Origin: Phaseolus vulgaris
Taxonomy: Eukaryota > Streptophyta > Magnoliopsida > Fabales > Fabaceae
Direction: 5' to 3'
NCBI RefSeq assembly: GCF_000499845.2
Contig: NC_023754.2
Location: 20,710,111 to 20,774,110 of the forward strand
Length of the DNA stretch: 64,000 nucleotides
In this document: positions 1 through 13,300 of the stretch, piece by piece
How the letters are laid out: every line of letters starts with the position of its first letter
Numbering within the stretch: position 1 is the stretch's first letter
Position numbers and translations under genes: made by a program
Notes under the pieces: model-generated
Told to the model about the DNA's origin: nothing
What the model saw: the letters and a program-made list of their open reading frames with translations, nothing else
Databases searched by the model: none

Positions 1-111
1 ATGAGAAAAAATCGATAATAAAAAGAGTGCTAATATATATATATATACATATATATATATAAATAATTTATTGATATACCTACCTTTATTCAATATACAA
101 ATATATAAATA

Positions 112-810
112 ATAATATAAAATTCAATTAAATGAGATGCAATCGTATAACTTGGATGTTTATTTCCGTATACATATCCCTTATTTATTTTGAATATATT
201 TTGATTATTTTAGTCCAAGCCCAAAAATACATAAATATAGATCAATCCTACAGGAAGTACTCACTCAATTCTTATACTTATGAATATACTTATAATTCCT
301 TTGCTCTTACTAATTTAAGCGACGGTGAATCTTCTGTAGGTGAATCTTCAACAAACTCGATAATGATTCTCAGAGTCACAAATTTCCTTGATAGACAAAC
401 CATTTTTCCACCTTGGGAGAGTCGCATTTCTTTCTAGAATAAAAAAGCAATATTACTTTATATGTCTACCCGTATTCAAAATATATGAAAATAAGTATAA
501 CAATATAAAATTCAATCATCAAATAAGATGCAACCACATAACTCGAATATTTATTCACATATATAGTAATAATTGATAATCAATCAGATATCTTATTTAT
601 TTTGAATATCTCTACTAGGCCCCAAAAGACTTATACTCATATATTGTATGTTTTCTCTAGCTCTTACTAACTTGAGTGTTGGAGAATTTTCTGCAGATGA
701 ATCTTCTCTTGAACTTCATTAACAACTCAACGATCAACCTTTGGAGGTATAAACCCGACTTCCTAGGAATAACACTTTTCCACCTTGGGAGAGTCACACT
801 CCTTTCCAAT
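112..810. repeat. Diverged direct duplication, LTR-like
   Basis: Two diverged copies of one sequence lie in the same orientation, about 112-440 and 502-810. Each begins near 'aatataaaattcaat', continues through 'cttatttattttgaatat' and 'ctcttactaa', and ends in 'caccttgggagagtc'. The ends of the two copies are 370-390 bp apart. The wording resembles the ends of plant LTR retrotransposons, but no primer-binding site or coding domain was seen, so the class is a guess. The short open frames here are not convincing genes. Confidence 0.45.
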
Positions 811-949
811 AAGAACATTTGGCACCTACCTTGGTAAAAAAATTTCTAAATCACAAAGTTGTATGGTTTTTACTAAAATTCAAACTATCATATTGACTTC
901 ATCCAATTTTGAGATGGACCTATCATTTTTAATAAAAAAATCAAATAAT

Positions 950-1620
950 TTCTTGTCAAGTCATTTGAAAATAAACTAACATCATAATAACCAGAAGTCA
1001 CTTGAAAATAAACAATCATCACATCAAATCATAGCAGAACAAATTCGTTTGAAAATAATCATCATCATAATCCAAAGTTGTTTTAAAATAAACAACCATA
1101 ACATTGGATCACAGTACCAATTCATTTAAAAATGTGAATATCATCATAATCCAAATTCATTTGAAAATAAATGAACATCACATTGGATCACAGTACAAAT
1201 TTGTTTGAAGGTAAGCAACCATCATCATAATCCAAAGTTGTTTGAAAATAAACAAGTATCACATCATGCCATAGTACAAAGTCATTTGAAAATAAACAAT
1301 CATCATATTGAATCATAATACAAATTCATTTGAAAATAAGTGACTATCATTATAATCTAAAATTGTTTGAAAATAAACAACCATCACATTTAATCATAGT
1401 ACACATTCATTTTAAAATAAACGACCATCATCATAATCCATATTTGTTTAAATATAAACAATCATCACATCGAATCATTAGTACAAATTCGTTTGAAAAT
1501 AAGTGACCATCAAAGTAATTTGAATTCGTTTGAAAATAAACGACCATCACGTCGGATCAAAGTATTACGAAGTCACAACAATCTTATGCCTACAAGTCGT
1601 TTGAAAATAAACTACCTTCT
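950..1620. repeat. Degenerate tandem repeat, about 80-bp dimeric unit
   Basis: The phrase 'tttgaaaataaac' or a close variant recurs about sixteen times at intervals of roughly 37-48 bp. Two alternating spacers separate the copies: one reads like 'catcacattggatcacagtac', the other like 'catcatcataatccaa'. The two spacers together make a higher-order unit of about 76-89 bp. Copies are strongly diverged, so this is an old array. Nothing coding was seen. Confidence 0.6.
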
Positions 1621-4314
1621 CATCCAATGATATTTAAAAACAATCTTGATCAAAGTAATCCATTGAATATTTAAAAACTTAGTTGTTGAACATGAATGCA
1701 AATTGAAAAGGAAGAAACAATCAAAACATTTTAAATGCTTCACACAGGAACACTTAGATGTCGTGTATTAGGACAACGTGACATAAAAATTGAAACATCA
1801 CCCATCAAAAGATGAAACGTCTTGAAGGGGTAAAAAAAAATCATCATTAATATTGAAAACTCCTTACTATTTCACATTGGGAGATACACACATTTCTCTA
1901 GAATATGTTCTCTCAACAACATTTATCTTCGCTCAACACATTAAAGTGAGATTTTATGGTGCTCCTTGCTTTAATTTTGCTCAGCGCCAAATTTCTTGTG
2001 GTCATCGTAAACTTCCTATGTTGACTCAAATTCTCTTAGCAACTTTTGACTTCTTTTACTGCATCAAAATCATGTAAGCATATGTTAAGAAATTCAAGCA
2101 ACTTTTATATTTTCAAACATTCTAAATTTCTAAGCTGGTAATAATTATGTTTTGAAAAAAAATAATTAAATTTGTACAAATTAAGTGTTTAAATAAAATA
2201 TAATACAAGTATTTTTGATACTTATTGGTCATTTTTAACATACTTAACAATCTATTTTCGAAATCACAACTTGACTTGAAAAACAAATTACATTTCTCAT
2301 ATAGAGAGATTTGTGTTCTTTTTCAATAAGAATAATTGAAATAAATATTTTTTATTTTAAACTTTAAATATTATTTTGTTATATATATATATACTAATTT
2401 TAAATACATTTAAGATAAATAAATTTATAATATTTTTATTTAATATTTTTTTTAAAGTTTTCAAAACTAAACAAAAAAAATACATTTTTATTATAGATAG
2501 ATATTTTTCTATTTTTAAAATTAATATTCTTTAAAAATATTTCAGTGTATATATATTTCTAAATTTCTAATTTTTTTTATTAAATTAATTATACTTTATT
2601 TTATTTAATATTAATGATTATTTAAAAAACATTGGATGTTGGCAATCATTATAAAAAAGGATATGACTTGAAAAATAAGGAAATGTGTATATAAATAATA
2701 AGGGTAATTGATGTAATTAGCTGCATATTAAAAAAATAAACAAATATTTAACATTTTTCTAAAATATATTTTTAATTATTAAAATTATGGTTGAATCTTT
2801 AACCCATAATTTTTTTTAAATATTATTTAAAAAAATTCATTTCTTCTTTTTCTTATTAATTAGTGACATCATTTTGACATGAAAAAAGTACTTTAAACAT
2901 TTATTTAATGATAAAGAAAAGATAAACAAAATGATAAGATAAGAACGAGATAAACATTAATTTCATCCCATATTTGGTAGATACTATAAGAATGAGTAGA
3001 TAATAATATATTATGAAATGATAATAGTCACAGTTATAGATAATGGTAATGATAGTGATGATTACACTAAGATTGTAGTAACAGTTATGGTTATGATGAA
3101 AATGGTAATGATTAAAACAATAATTGATGTTGACTGATATGATAATGATTAAAACATTAATTTTGTTTTTTTATAATCGTTTCTACATTTTATTATCTGT
3201 TATAATAATAATTTTTTTAATTATAAATATTTTCTTATCATCATAAAGTGGTATGGCTTGTGTTTCCTTCGTACTCTTATGTCCTTTATTACTGAAGAGG
3301 AGTCCTATCATTTTGTGTGTTTATGATATACAATATTAACCATTCTAACATAGTTGTGAACTGAATTCGTTCATGAATGTATCTTTATCTATTTCCAACT
3401 CTTTCATTTATTTCAAAAAATATTTAAAAGTAATATTTATTTCAACAACTATTGTCTCCTGCAAAATAAAATTGATTAAGTAGTTCTTATAAAAAAAATT
3501 TAAGTGTAAAGTTATCAACAAACAGATTCTAAAGATATAATAAATCTTAAGTTTAATTTAATTTTATAAAATTAATTCGAAATTTGTACTCACATATGTC
3601 ACCTATATCTTTATTTTCAGTTGATATAAGATTCAAACAAACACCTAATTTAATTTATAGCATAATATTTATATTATTGATAATAGAAAAACATGATAAT
3701 ATTTCACAAAACATTTATTTATTAAATTAAATATATTTTTTTAATTATAAAATATAATGTTTTCTTAGAAGAAAATTAAGTTGAATGATACCATCTCAGT
3801 AGGAAATTATGCAAAATTATTTAAGGTAAAGTGTTGGTAAATTCATATTTGTGAATTGATGTACTTTGGAAAAAGAAATACAGAGAGAGAAAAAAAGACG
3901 TAAAATTAATAAAAAAAAAGCTTAACTCCATTAATAACATAAATAAATAATCTCATACTTGAAGATCTTTTTAGGAAAATAAAGCAAAACTTGCGTAAAG
4001 GGGTGTAATCTTAGGCCATCCTGATGAAGAACACCACATCACATGCAAGAGCTGAAAAACTTCTGAAACAACTGGTGTTGATGTCTAAGACATTAAATAT
4101 TTACTTCTTTTTCATTAAACTCATAGAAAAGATTAACAATTAAAAGACAATATATTTCACTTCCTGTATATTTTTCTTAGAAAAAATAAATTATGAAGAA
4201 AAAAACAATACAGGAAACATTCTGGTTCTTCGATAAATGAGATGTGATGCACATGAATTTCTTGGAAGGAGCAGCCTCCACCAATTGTAGGATCAATTTA
4301 TGGAAGCAACATCT
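1621..4314. other. AT-rich intergenic DNA, no gene seen
   Basis: This stretch lies beyond the 3' end of the DQD/SDH gene. It is strongly AT-rich, with homopolymer runs and a weak 'atgatnatggtaatgat' repetition near 2990-3150. An open frame at 1853-2077 has no recognisable domain, splice context or codon bias, and I do not call it a gene. The polyadenylation region of the DQD/SDH gene should fall just below 4315, but I could not place it. Confidence 0.5.
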
Positions 4315-4358
4315 TCAAAACTTGGATAAAACAATTTCTCGCATTAACTCTTTAGGGG
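4315..4358 (-). other. Terminal exon, copy A (canonical C-terminus)
   Basis: Behind the acceptor 'ctgtgcag' the frame completes the split Ala codon left by the exon at 11566-11404. It then reads PKELMREIVLSKF and a TGA stop. The APKEL..I..SK pattern matches the end of plant DQD/SDH proteins, so this is the ancestral last exon even though it lies about 7 kb from the previous one. No other sequence between it and 11404 fits, except its duplicate at 4993-5036. Confidence 0.85.
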
Positions 4359-7300
4359 CTGCACAGAGAATAAATGAGATCAGAGAATTAACTTTACACC
4401 TAATTCATATATTAAACTGAACTATTACACCTAATTAAATTGCTATGCCGTAATTAGAATAGTATATAACTGAGTTAATCTTTACCTAACAAACTACTAA
4501 GTTAAACAAAAATTCATTTATTCTTTTTCATTTTCAAGTGGTGCTGGCCGATAGTGAATATTTGTGGTTGAGGTAATTTTTGTGGTGTTTTTCATTTTTT
4601 TAAAACCATAAAACAAAACAAACAAAAAATGTGCAAAATGAAGTTAAATCTCAGAAAAAAAATATCTTCTCAATATGAAATGTCGAATACAACGAATATT
4701 TCCATCAATTTAATGTAGAATACAACGAATATTTTCGTCAACTCTTTCATATATGTTCAAATGATGGAACAACTCTTTTAACCATCGAGAGATATGAGAT
4801 GCAGGTGCACCTAGTGTTATTTAAAAATGTAAAATTATTTAAAAAAAATAAAAATTAAAACTGATTTTTTACAATTATTGTGGAGTTGCAAGGAAAGGTA
4901 CTGTGGTGATAGTAGTGGTGGTGGAAGAATTTGTCCCTTATTTCTAATCTATATGAAGTATAGGCTTTGGGAAAAGAATAATAATTTGATTTTTAATCGA
5001 TAGGGGTCATGGATTGGATTTTTAATTCTTTAGGGGCTGCACAGAGAATAAATGAGATCAGAGCATTAACTTTACACCTAATGCATCTATTAAACTGAAC
5101 TATTACACCTAATTAAATTGCTATACCGTAATTAGAATAGTATATAACTGAGTTAATCTTTACCTTACAAACTAGTGAAAACAAATGTCCATTTACGTAT
5201 TTATATATAAGGAAATTGATCTTATATGAAAATAATCATTCCTTCTCCTAAACTCTATACTTTTTTTAATACGTTTCTAAGTATGGTGGAGAGTGTGATA
5301 TCTTCTTTTTCATTTTTAAGTGGTGGTAACTCGTTGTGAACGCTTGTGGTTGATATAAGTTTTGCAGTGTTTTTATCGATTGTGGTTTTGTTTGCTTTTA
5401 TTTTTTATTTTTTTGGAAACCACAAAACAAAAGAAAACAACAATATGCAAAAATGAAGTTAAAACTAAAAAAAAAAAATCTTCTCATTAGGGAATGTCGA
5501 ATACAACGAATATTCCTGCCAACTCTTTTATACATGTTCAAATGATAGAACTACTCTCTTAACGAAAGGGAGGTATGAGATGCATGGTGCACTTGGTGTT
5601 ATTTAAAATGTTATTTAAAATGTGAAACCATGTTTCATTTAAAGTTATTTTAAATTTTAAAAAGATTAAAACAGATTTTTTACAATTATTATGAAATTAT
5701 TATGGAGGTGAAGTAGGGGTGGCCATGGATTGGATTTTTCAAAATCCAATATAGATCTAATCCAAATCCAAATAAATAGATTGGATTTAAAATCCATATC
5801 CATTTTAACTAGATCAAATTTAAATAGATTTTTTAAAAATCCATTTAAAGTGGATTAAATCTAGATTCAATCCATTTTGTTAATTAGATTAAATTCACTT
5901 TGTCAATTACATTAAATCTAGTTTGATATGGATACAAACTAACTTGGCTCGAACTGCGCTTAAGCCGACTTAATCTCAATGCGGACCAACTCAGTTCAAC
6001 ATCGACCCGGGCTTGGACGACTCAACATCAGCCCGAGCCCAGACGAATCAACATCGACCCGGGCCCAGACTACTCAACATCGGCCCGGGCCCGGACGACT
6101 CGACATTGGACCGGGCACGAATGACTCGACATCGACTAGTACCCGGATGACTCAACATCGGCCCGGGCTTGGAAGACTCGACATCGGCCTTGACCTGGAC
6201 GACTCGACAACGACCTTGGCCCAGACGACTCGACATCGGCCCTGGCCCAGACGACTCGACATCGACCTCGGCCTGGACAACTCAACATTGGCCTGGGCCG
6301 GACGACTTGACATCGGCCCGAGCCCGGACGACTCAACAATGGCCAAGCCTGAATGATTAGACATTGGCTCGAGTCTGTTCGACTCACATGGGCCCGGGCC
6401 CGCTTGGCTTGACATGAGTCCGGGCTCGCTCGACTCGACATTAGACAGGGCCCAATTGACTTGACCTCGACATCGGGCCGAGCCCGGACAACTCGACATC
6501 GGCCCAAACCCGGACGACTCGACATCGACCCGGACCCACTATGCTCGACATTAGCCAGGGCCCATTCGACTCGACATAGACACAGGCCCGCTCCACTCGA
6601 CATCGGCCCGAGCCTGTTCGGCTCGACACCGGTCCACGCACGGGAGACTCGACATTGGCTTGGGCCCTCTCGGCTCGACATTGGTCAAGGCCCAATCGAC
6701 TCGACTTCGGCCCGGGAGACTCGACATCGGTTTGTGCCCGTTCGGCTCGACATCGGCCAGGGCCCAATCGCCTTGACAACGACCCGTGTTTGCTCCACTC
6801 AACATTGACTCGGGCCTGTTCGGCTCGACATCGGCTCGGGCTTGCTCAACTCGACATTGACCTGGGCCCGTTCGTCTCGACATCGACCCAGGTCCGGACG
6901 GCTCGACATCGGCCCTGACACGAGAGAGTCAACATTGTTTCGGGCCCGCTCGGCTCGACATTGGCCCGAGCCCAATCGGCTCAACTTCGGCCCGGGACAC
7001 TCGACTTCGGCCCAATCCACTTGACATCAGCCAGGGCCCAATCGCCTTGACATCAACCCTGGTTCGCTCCACTCGACAACGACCTGTGCCCGTTCAGTTC
7101 TAAATCGGCCTGAGCCTGGGAGATTCGACATTGGCTCAAGCCCAGACGACTCGACATTGGCCCGGGCCCAAATGACTTGACACCAGCTTGGGCCCGGGAG
7201 ACTCGACATTGACCCGGGCCTGTTCGGCAAGACATCGACCCGAGATTGCTCAGCTCGACATTGATTTGGGCCTGTTTGGCTAGTCATTGGCTCGAGCTCG

Positions 7301-10300
7301 GTTGGCTCGATATTGGCCCGCGCCCAATCGACTCGACATCAGCCCAGGCCCGGGCTACTCGACATTGACTCGGGCCTGTTCGGCTCGACACCAGCCCAGG
7401 CTTGCTCAACACGACATTAGCTTGGGCCCGTTCGGCTTGACATTGACCCGGGCACGGGAGACACGACATTGGATCGAGCCCGCTCGGCTCGACATTGGCC
7501 CGGGCCATATCGGCTCGACTTCAGCCCGGGAGACTCGACATCAGCTTGTGCCTGTTCGGCTTGACATGGGCCCGGGCCCGTTCGGTTCTACATCGGCCCC
7601 GGCCTGAGAGATTCGACATTGGCACGGGCCCGATCGGCTCGATATTGGCCCGGGTCCAATCGACTCGACATCGACCCAGGCCCAGGAGACTCGACATTTA
7701 CTTGGGGTCGTTCGACTCGACATCGACCCGAGCCCAATCGACTCGACATCAACCAAGACTGAGAGACTCGATATTAACTCAGGCTCGTTCGACTCGACAT
7801 CGGCCATAGCCTGGTCGGCTCGATATCGACCCGCGACCAATCATCTCGACATCGGCCCAAGCCCGGGAGACTCGACATTGACTCGGGCCAGTTCAGCTTG
7901 ACATCGGCCCGGGCTTGCTCAACACGACATTGTCCTGGGCCCGGACGACTCGACATCGACCCGGACCTGCTTTGCTCGACATTATTTAGGACCCATTCGA
8001 CTCGACATAGACACAAGTCCGCTTCACTCAACATCGGCCCGAGCTCGTTTGGCTCGACATTAGCTCGGGCCCGTTCAGCTCGATATTGGCCCGGGACCAA
8101 TCGACTCAACATTGACCCAGGCCCAAGAGACTCAACATTGACTCAGGCCCGTTCGGCTCGACATCGGCCCGGGCTTGCTCAACTCGCAATTAGCCTGGGC
8201 CCAATCGACTTGACATCGGCTTGGGTCCGGGAGACTCGACAATGACCTAGACCCGTTAGGCAACACATCGGTCCGGGATATCTCAACTCGACATTGACCT
8301 GGGCCCGTTTGGCTCGACATTGGCCCAGTCCCGGACGACTCGACATTGGCCCGAGACCAATCAACTCGACATCGGCCCAGGCCTGGAAGACTCGACATTG
8401 ACCCGGGTCTGTTCGGCTCGACATTGACTCGGGCCCGTTCGGCTCGACATCGACCGTGGCCCGGACGACTCGACATTAGCCCGGGTCCGCTCTGCTCCAC
8501 ATTAGCCACAGTCCATTCGACTCGACATAGACACAGGCCCGCTCCAGTCCACATCGGCTCGAGCCCGGCTCGACATCGGCCCAGGCACGCGAGAGTCGAC
8601 ATTAGCTCAGGCACGCTCGGCTCGACATTTGCCCGAGTCCAATCGACTCGACTTCAGCCCGGGAGACTCGACATTGGCTCGGGCCCGTCGGCTCGATATT
8701 GGCCCGGGACCACTCCCTCGACATTGACCTAAGTCCGGGAGACTCAACATTGAGTCGGGCCCGTTTGGCTCGACATCGGCCCAGGCTTGCTCAACTAGAC
8801 ATTGGCTTGGGCCTAATCGACATGACATCGGCCCGGGCCCAATCGACTTGACATCGGCCTAGGCCTGGGAGACTTAACATTGACCTGGGTCCGTTTGCAA
8901 GACATCGGCACAGGATTGCTCAACTCGACATTGACCTGGGCCCGTTTGGCTTGACATTGGCTCAGGCTCGATCGGCTCGATATTGGCCCGAGACCAATCA
9001 ACTCGACATCGGCCCAAGCCCGAAAGACTCGACATTGACTCAGGCCCGTTCGGCTCGACATAGGCCCGAGCTTACTCAACTCGACATTGGCTTGGGCCCG
9101 TTTGGCTCGACATCAGCCCAGGCCCGAACGACTCAACATCGGCCTGGGCCCGCTCTGCTCAACATTAGCCAGGGCCCATTCGACTCGACATAGACACATA
9201 CCCGCTCCACTCGACACCGGCCCGAGCCCGTTCGGCTCGACATCGGCTCAGGCCTAGATGACTCAACATCGGAATGGGCCCGCTCTGCTCGACATTAGCC
9301 AAGGCCCATTCGACTCGACATAGACACAGGCTCGCTCCACTCGACATCGGCCCGTGCACATTCGGCTCGACATTGCCTGAGCTCCATCGACTCGACTTCG
9401 GCCCGGGAGACTCGATATCGATCTGTGCCTGTTCCTCTTGACATTGGCCAGGGCCCAATCGCCTTGACATCGACCTAGGTCCGCTCCACTCGATAATGCC
9501 CCGAACCCATTCGGTTTTACATCTGCCTGAGCCTAGGAGATTGGACATTGGCTCGGGCCCGGTTGGCTCAACATTGGCCCGGGCCCAAATGACTTGACAT
9601 CGGCCTGGCCCGGGAGACTCGACATTGACCTGGGCCCGTTTGACAAGACATCGGCCCGAGATTGCTCAGCTCGATATTGATATTGGTCTGGGCCCGGTCG
9701 GCTTGATATTGGTCTGGGCCCAATCGACTCGACATCGACCCAGGCCCGGAAGACTCGACATTGACTCGAGACCATTCAGCTCGACATCGGTTTGGGCTTG
9801 CTCTGCTCGACATTGAACCTGGCCCAATCGACTTGACATCGACCCAAGCCTGCTCTAATCGACATCAGCCCGGGCACAAGAGACTCGACAATGGCTCGGG
9901 CCCGCTCGGCTCGACATTGGCCTGGGCCCAATCGGCTCGACTTCGGCCCGGGAGACTCGACATTGGCCTGTGCCCGGGAGACTCGACATCGGCCAGGGCC
10001 CAATCGACTTGACATCGACTCGCATCCGCTCCACTCGACATCGACCCGAGCCCGTTCGGTTCTACATATGCCCGGGCCTGGGAGATTCGACATTGGCTCG
10101 GGCCCGGACAACTCGACATTGGCCCAGGCCCAATCGACTCGACATCATCTTGGGCCCGGGAGACTTGACATTAACTCGGGCCCGTTCGACAAGACATCAG
10201 CCCGGGATTGCTCAGCTCGACATTGACCTGGGCCCGTTTGGCTCGACATTGGCTTGGGCCCGGTTTGCTCGATATTGGCCCGGATCCAATCGACTCGACA

Positions 10301-13300
10301 TCGACCCAGGCCCGGGAAACTCGACATTGACTCGAGCTCGTTCGGCTCGACATTAGCCCGGGCCCAATCGACTTAACATCGACCCAGGCCCGGGAGACTC
10401 GACATTGACTCGGGCTCGTTCGGCTTGATATTGACTCGAGCTCGTTCGGCTCGACATCGGCCCGGCCTTGCTCAACTCGACATCGGCCTGGGCCCGTTCG
10501 GCTTGACATCAGCCCAGGCTCGAGAGACTCGACATTGGCTCGGGCCTGCTCGGCTCGATATTGGCTCGACATTGGCCCAAGCCCAATCGACTTGACATCG
10601 ACCCTGGCACGGGAGACTTGACATAGGTCCGGACCCGTTCAACTCGACATTGACCTGGGCTCTTTTGGCTTGACATCGACCCGAGCTTGTTCGGCTCAAC
10701 GTTGGCCTGGCTCGTTCGGCTCGACATTGGCTCGGGTTTGCTCAGCTCGACATTGGCCCGGGCCAGCTCGACTCGAAATCTGTCTGGGCCCACTCGGCTC
10801 GACATTGACCCGGATCCGCTCGGCTCGACATTGGCTAGATTGTCTTGACTTAACTTGGATCGGGCCAAGTCAAAATCCATCCCAAAATGCAATTTGGATA
10901 ATTCAAAAATGTATCCAATCCATATCCAATTAAATGGATTGGATTTAAAATCCAAAAATATGGATTTGGATTTGAAATAAATCCATTTAAATGAATTAAA
11001 ACTAATATGGATATGAATAATTATGGATGAGATTTTGTAATTTGGATTTTTTTTCTTACTTATGTGCAAGGAAAGTTCGGGTGGTGATAGTAGTGATGGT
11101 GGAAGTATTTGTTCCATATTTCTATTCTATACGAATTATAGGCTTGTGAAAAGAATATTAATTTGATTTCTAATGGATATTAAATTCAAATTTCTTGTAA
11201 AGTTTAAAAAAATGAACGCTCATGTAAATAATATTACTTACCTAAACTATTGAGATCTTATTGTAATTTTCTCTATATAGCTTTTATATTACTCAAATAA
11301 ACAAAAATTAAGAATTTTGAATTTTAGAGTGCAAATGAATAACTAAAAATAGAGTTGAGGGATAAAAAAAAGGTTCCGTGAAAAGAGAAAAAGAAGATTG
11401 TACCTTCTAGGCCGGTGAAAAGATTAAACTGACCAATAGCTTGCCTTAGGAACATTTCTACTCCACCCACAGTTGTTGCTCCTGCACCATCTGCTTCCTT
11501 CAGTAATCTTGTTCTTCTTGGTGTATATACAGCATCAAACACTAACCAGTAATCTTCCAAAGTTCCCTTCAAGAAGACACAAGCAACAATAACTAAACTC
11601 ACATCAAACATTTTTTTAAGGACACAACTAAGAGTGCATTCCTTGAATGCTTGTGCTACATTTCTTTATTAGAAGTGAAGTTTCATTTTCATAACTTATG
11701 TTAACTTTTAATGAAAACTTTAGTCAAGCAGATCAATATAACGAGGTTTCAATTCTGAATAGAAAATAACACTAAAAATCTGCATCTGTGTTTTTGTCCT
11801 AATTTATTTGAATAAAGAGTGTAGAACCTCTGCCACCGGAATTCTGTCAGTATTTGGATGCATTCCTACAGGTGTTGCATTTGCAAGAATTGCCCCTTTC
11901 TCTGGCTGAAAGTTGACCAACTCTTTGTAGGGCTGAGCCTCACCAGATACAGCACAGGCAAGAGATTTTGCTCTGTCTTTTTAAACAAATTAGAGAATAA
12001 GAAAACATTTGTCAATGCAAAATTGATAAGAATAACATACAGAATAACATAATAAAAGCCCTTGACCAAAAAAAAAATGAAGAAACTCCAGGACAGAGGA
12101 AAAACAATTCACTGTGTTGAAGTTTGGTATGAGATAAATTCTAAGGAGCATAGTATTAAGAAGTAGAAGTGTAACTCAATCTTATAAAACTGACTCATAA
12201 GATCTAACCAACACTGATTAGGATAGACTCTAAATAACTTTGATATTATATTAACAAGTGAGATTTCTAATACATATATTATATGAAATATCCTTATGTG
12301 GGATTTCTAATACATAGTTCATATTAAAACATAGCTCAATAGCATGATTGTATGCCACAATAAACCCAAAAACTCTAAAATATTTCTTCACCAAATTGGT
12401 CTTGCTGTGAATTTCTCAGACCGGGCCAAGAATCAGGAACACAACAATAGCAAACATAGCCCCTAGATCTAGTGCAATTAACTGTTAACTTCGTGAAAAA
12501 TCAGTGCATGCAACATCAAGGTATCAAACTTGATTGATCAAAGGAAAATTAAATTTATTATACACAATATATCCCTTATTTCTTTACCAAAATCAATGTC
12601 AAATATTACTAGACGAGCTCCTCTGCTTTTAGCACCAAATGCCAGTGCTTTCCCTGCACCTCCCGCACCAACTAGCACAAACAATCGACCCGCGAGGGGT
12701 GAACCTAAAGATGCTCCACCATCATTGCAACCATGTTCTGACAAAAAATTTATTCAAGGAATCGGTAAAATAGTATCAGTAAATTGAAGGAATTGAAAAA
12801 GTTTACAAGACTTAGATCAATCTATTTATATCCTTGTCAAAAAAAATCTCAAATCAAATAACAGCATATGTAATTTTCTCGTAGAATTTTAAAAAACTGA
12901 AATAAGCATAACAGTGGAGGAGATTTACCAATGAGTGCATCCTCAATTGCAGCAATTGCAGCCTCACAATCTGTATTATAACCAACCAGCTTCCCATCTC
13001 CTGGTCTCCTTATGATAGTATTAACAGCTCCTATAGACTGGTGGAACATGAAATGAAACAATTTGATCATGCATTACTAAATATTCATTACATGGAAGAA
13101 CAACCGCATCATAATAAGTCCATTTCAATGGAGCACCATTAGCTTCAACTAACAGCATACGTTACAACATTAATTTTCTTTGAACTAATTTAGACAGACT
13201 AATCTTTCAGAATAACATCAGAGTCCAACTCTTACAGAAAAATACATAAAAACTATCAGTTAATGCATGGAAGACATACTTTCCAATTATGTTTATATTC

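Noticed and set aside
5985..10845. CRISPR-like regular repeat
   Set aside because: Units are contiguous and diverged with no unique spacers, and the genome is a plant.
5714..11063. Helitron as the source of the minisatellite insertion
   Set aside because: No TC start, CTRR end or 3' hairpin, and the insertion is not between A and T. A degenerate TIR element fits the left end better.
5979..11117. Dozens of open frames of 60-200 codons on both strands with STRHRPGP or MSSRPGPGRC motifs
   Set aside because: They are translations of a 26-bp minisatellite in rotating frames inside an intron. They lack start context, domain or non-repetitive sequence.
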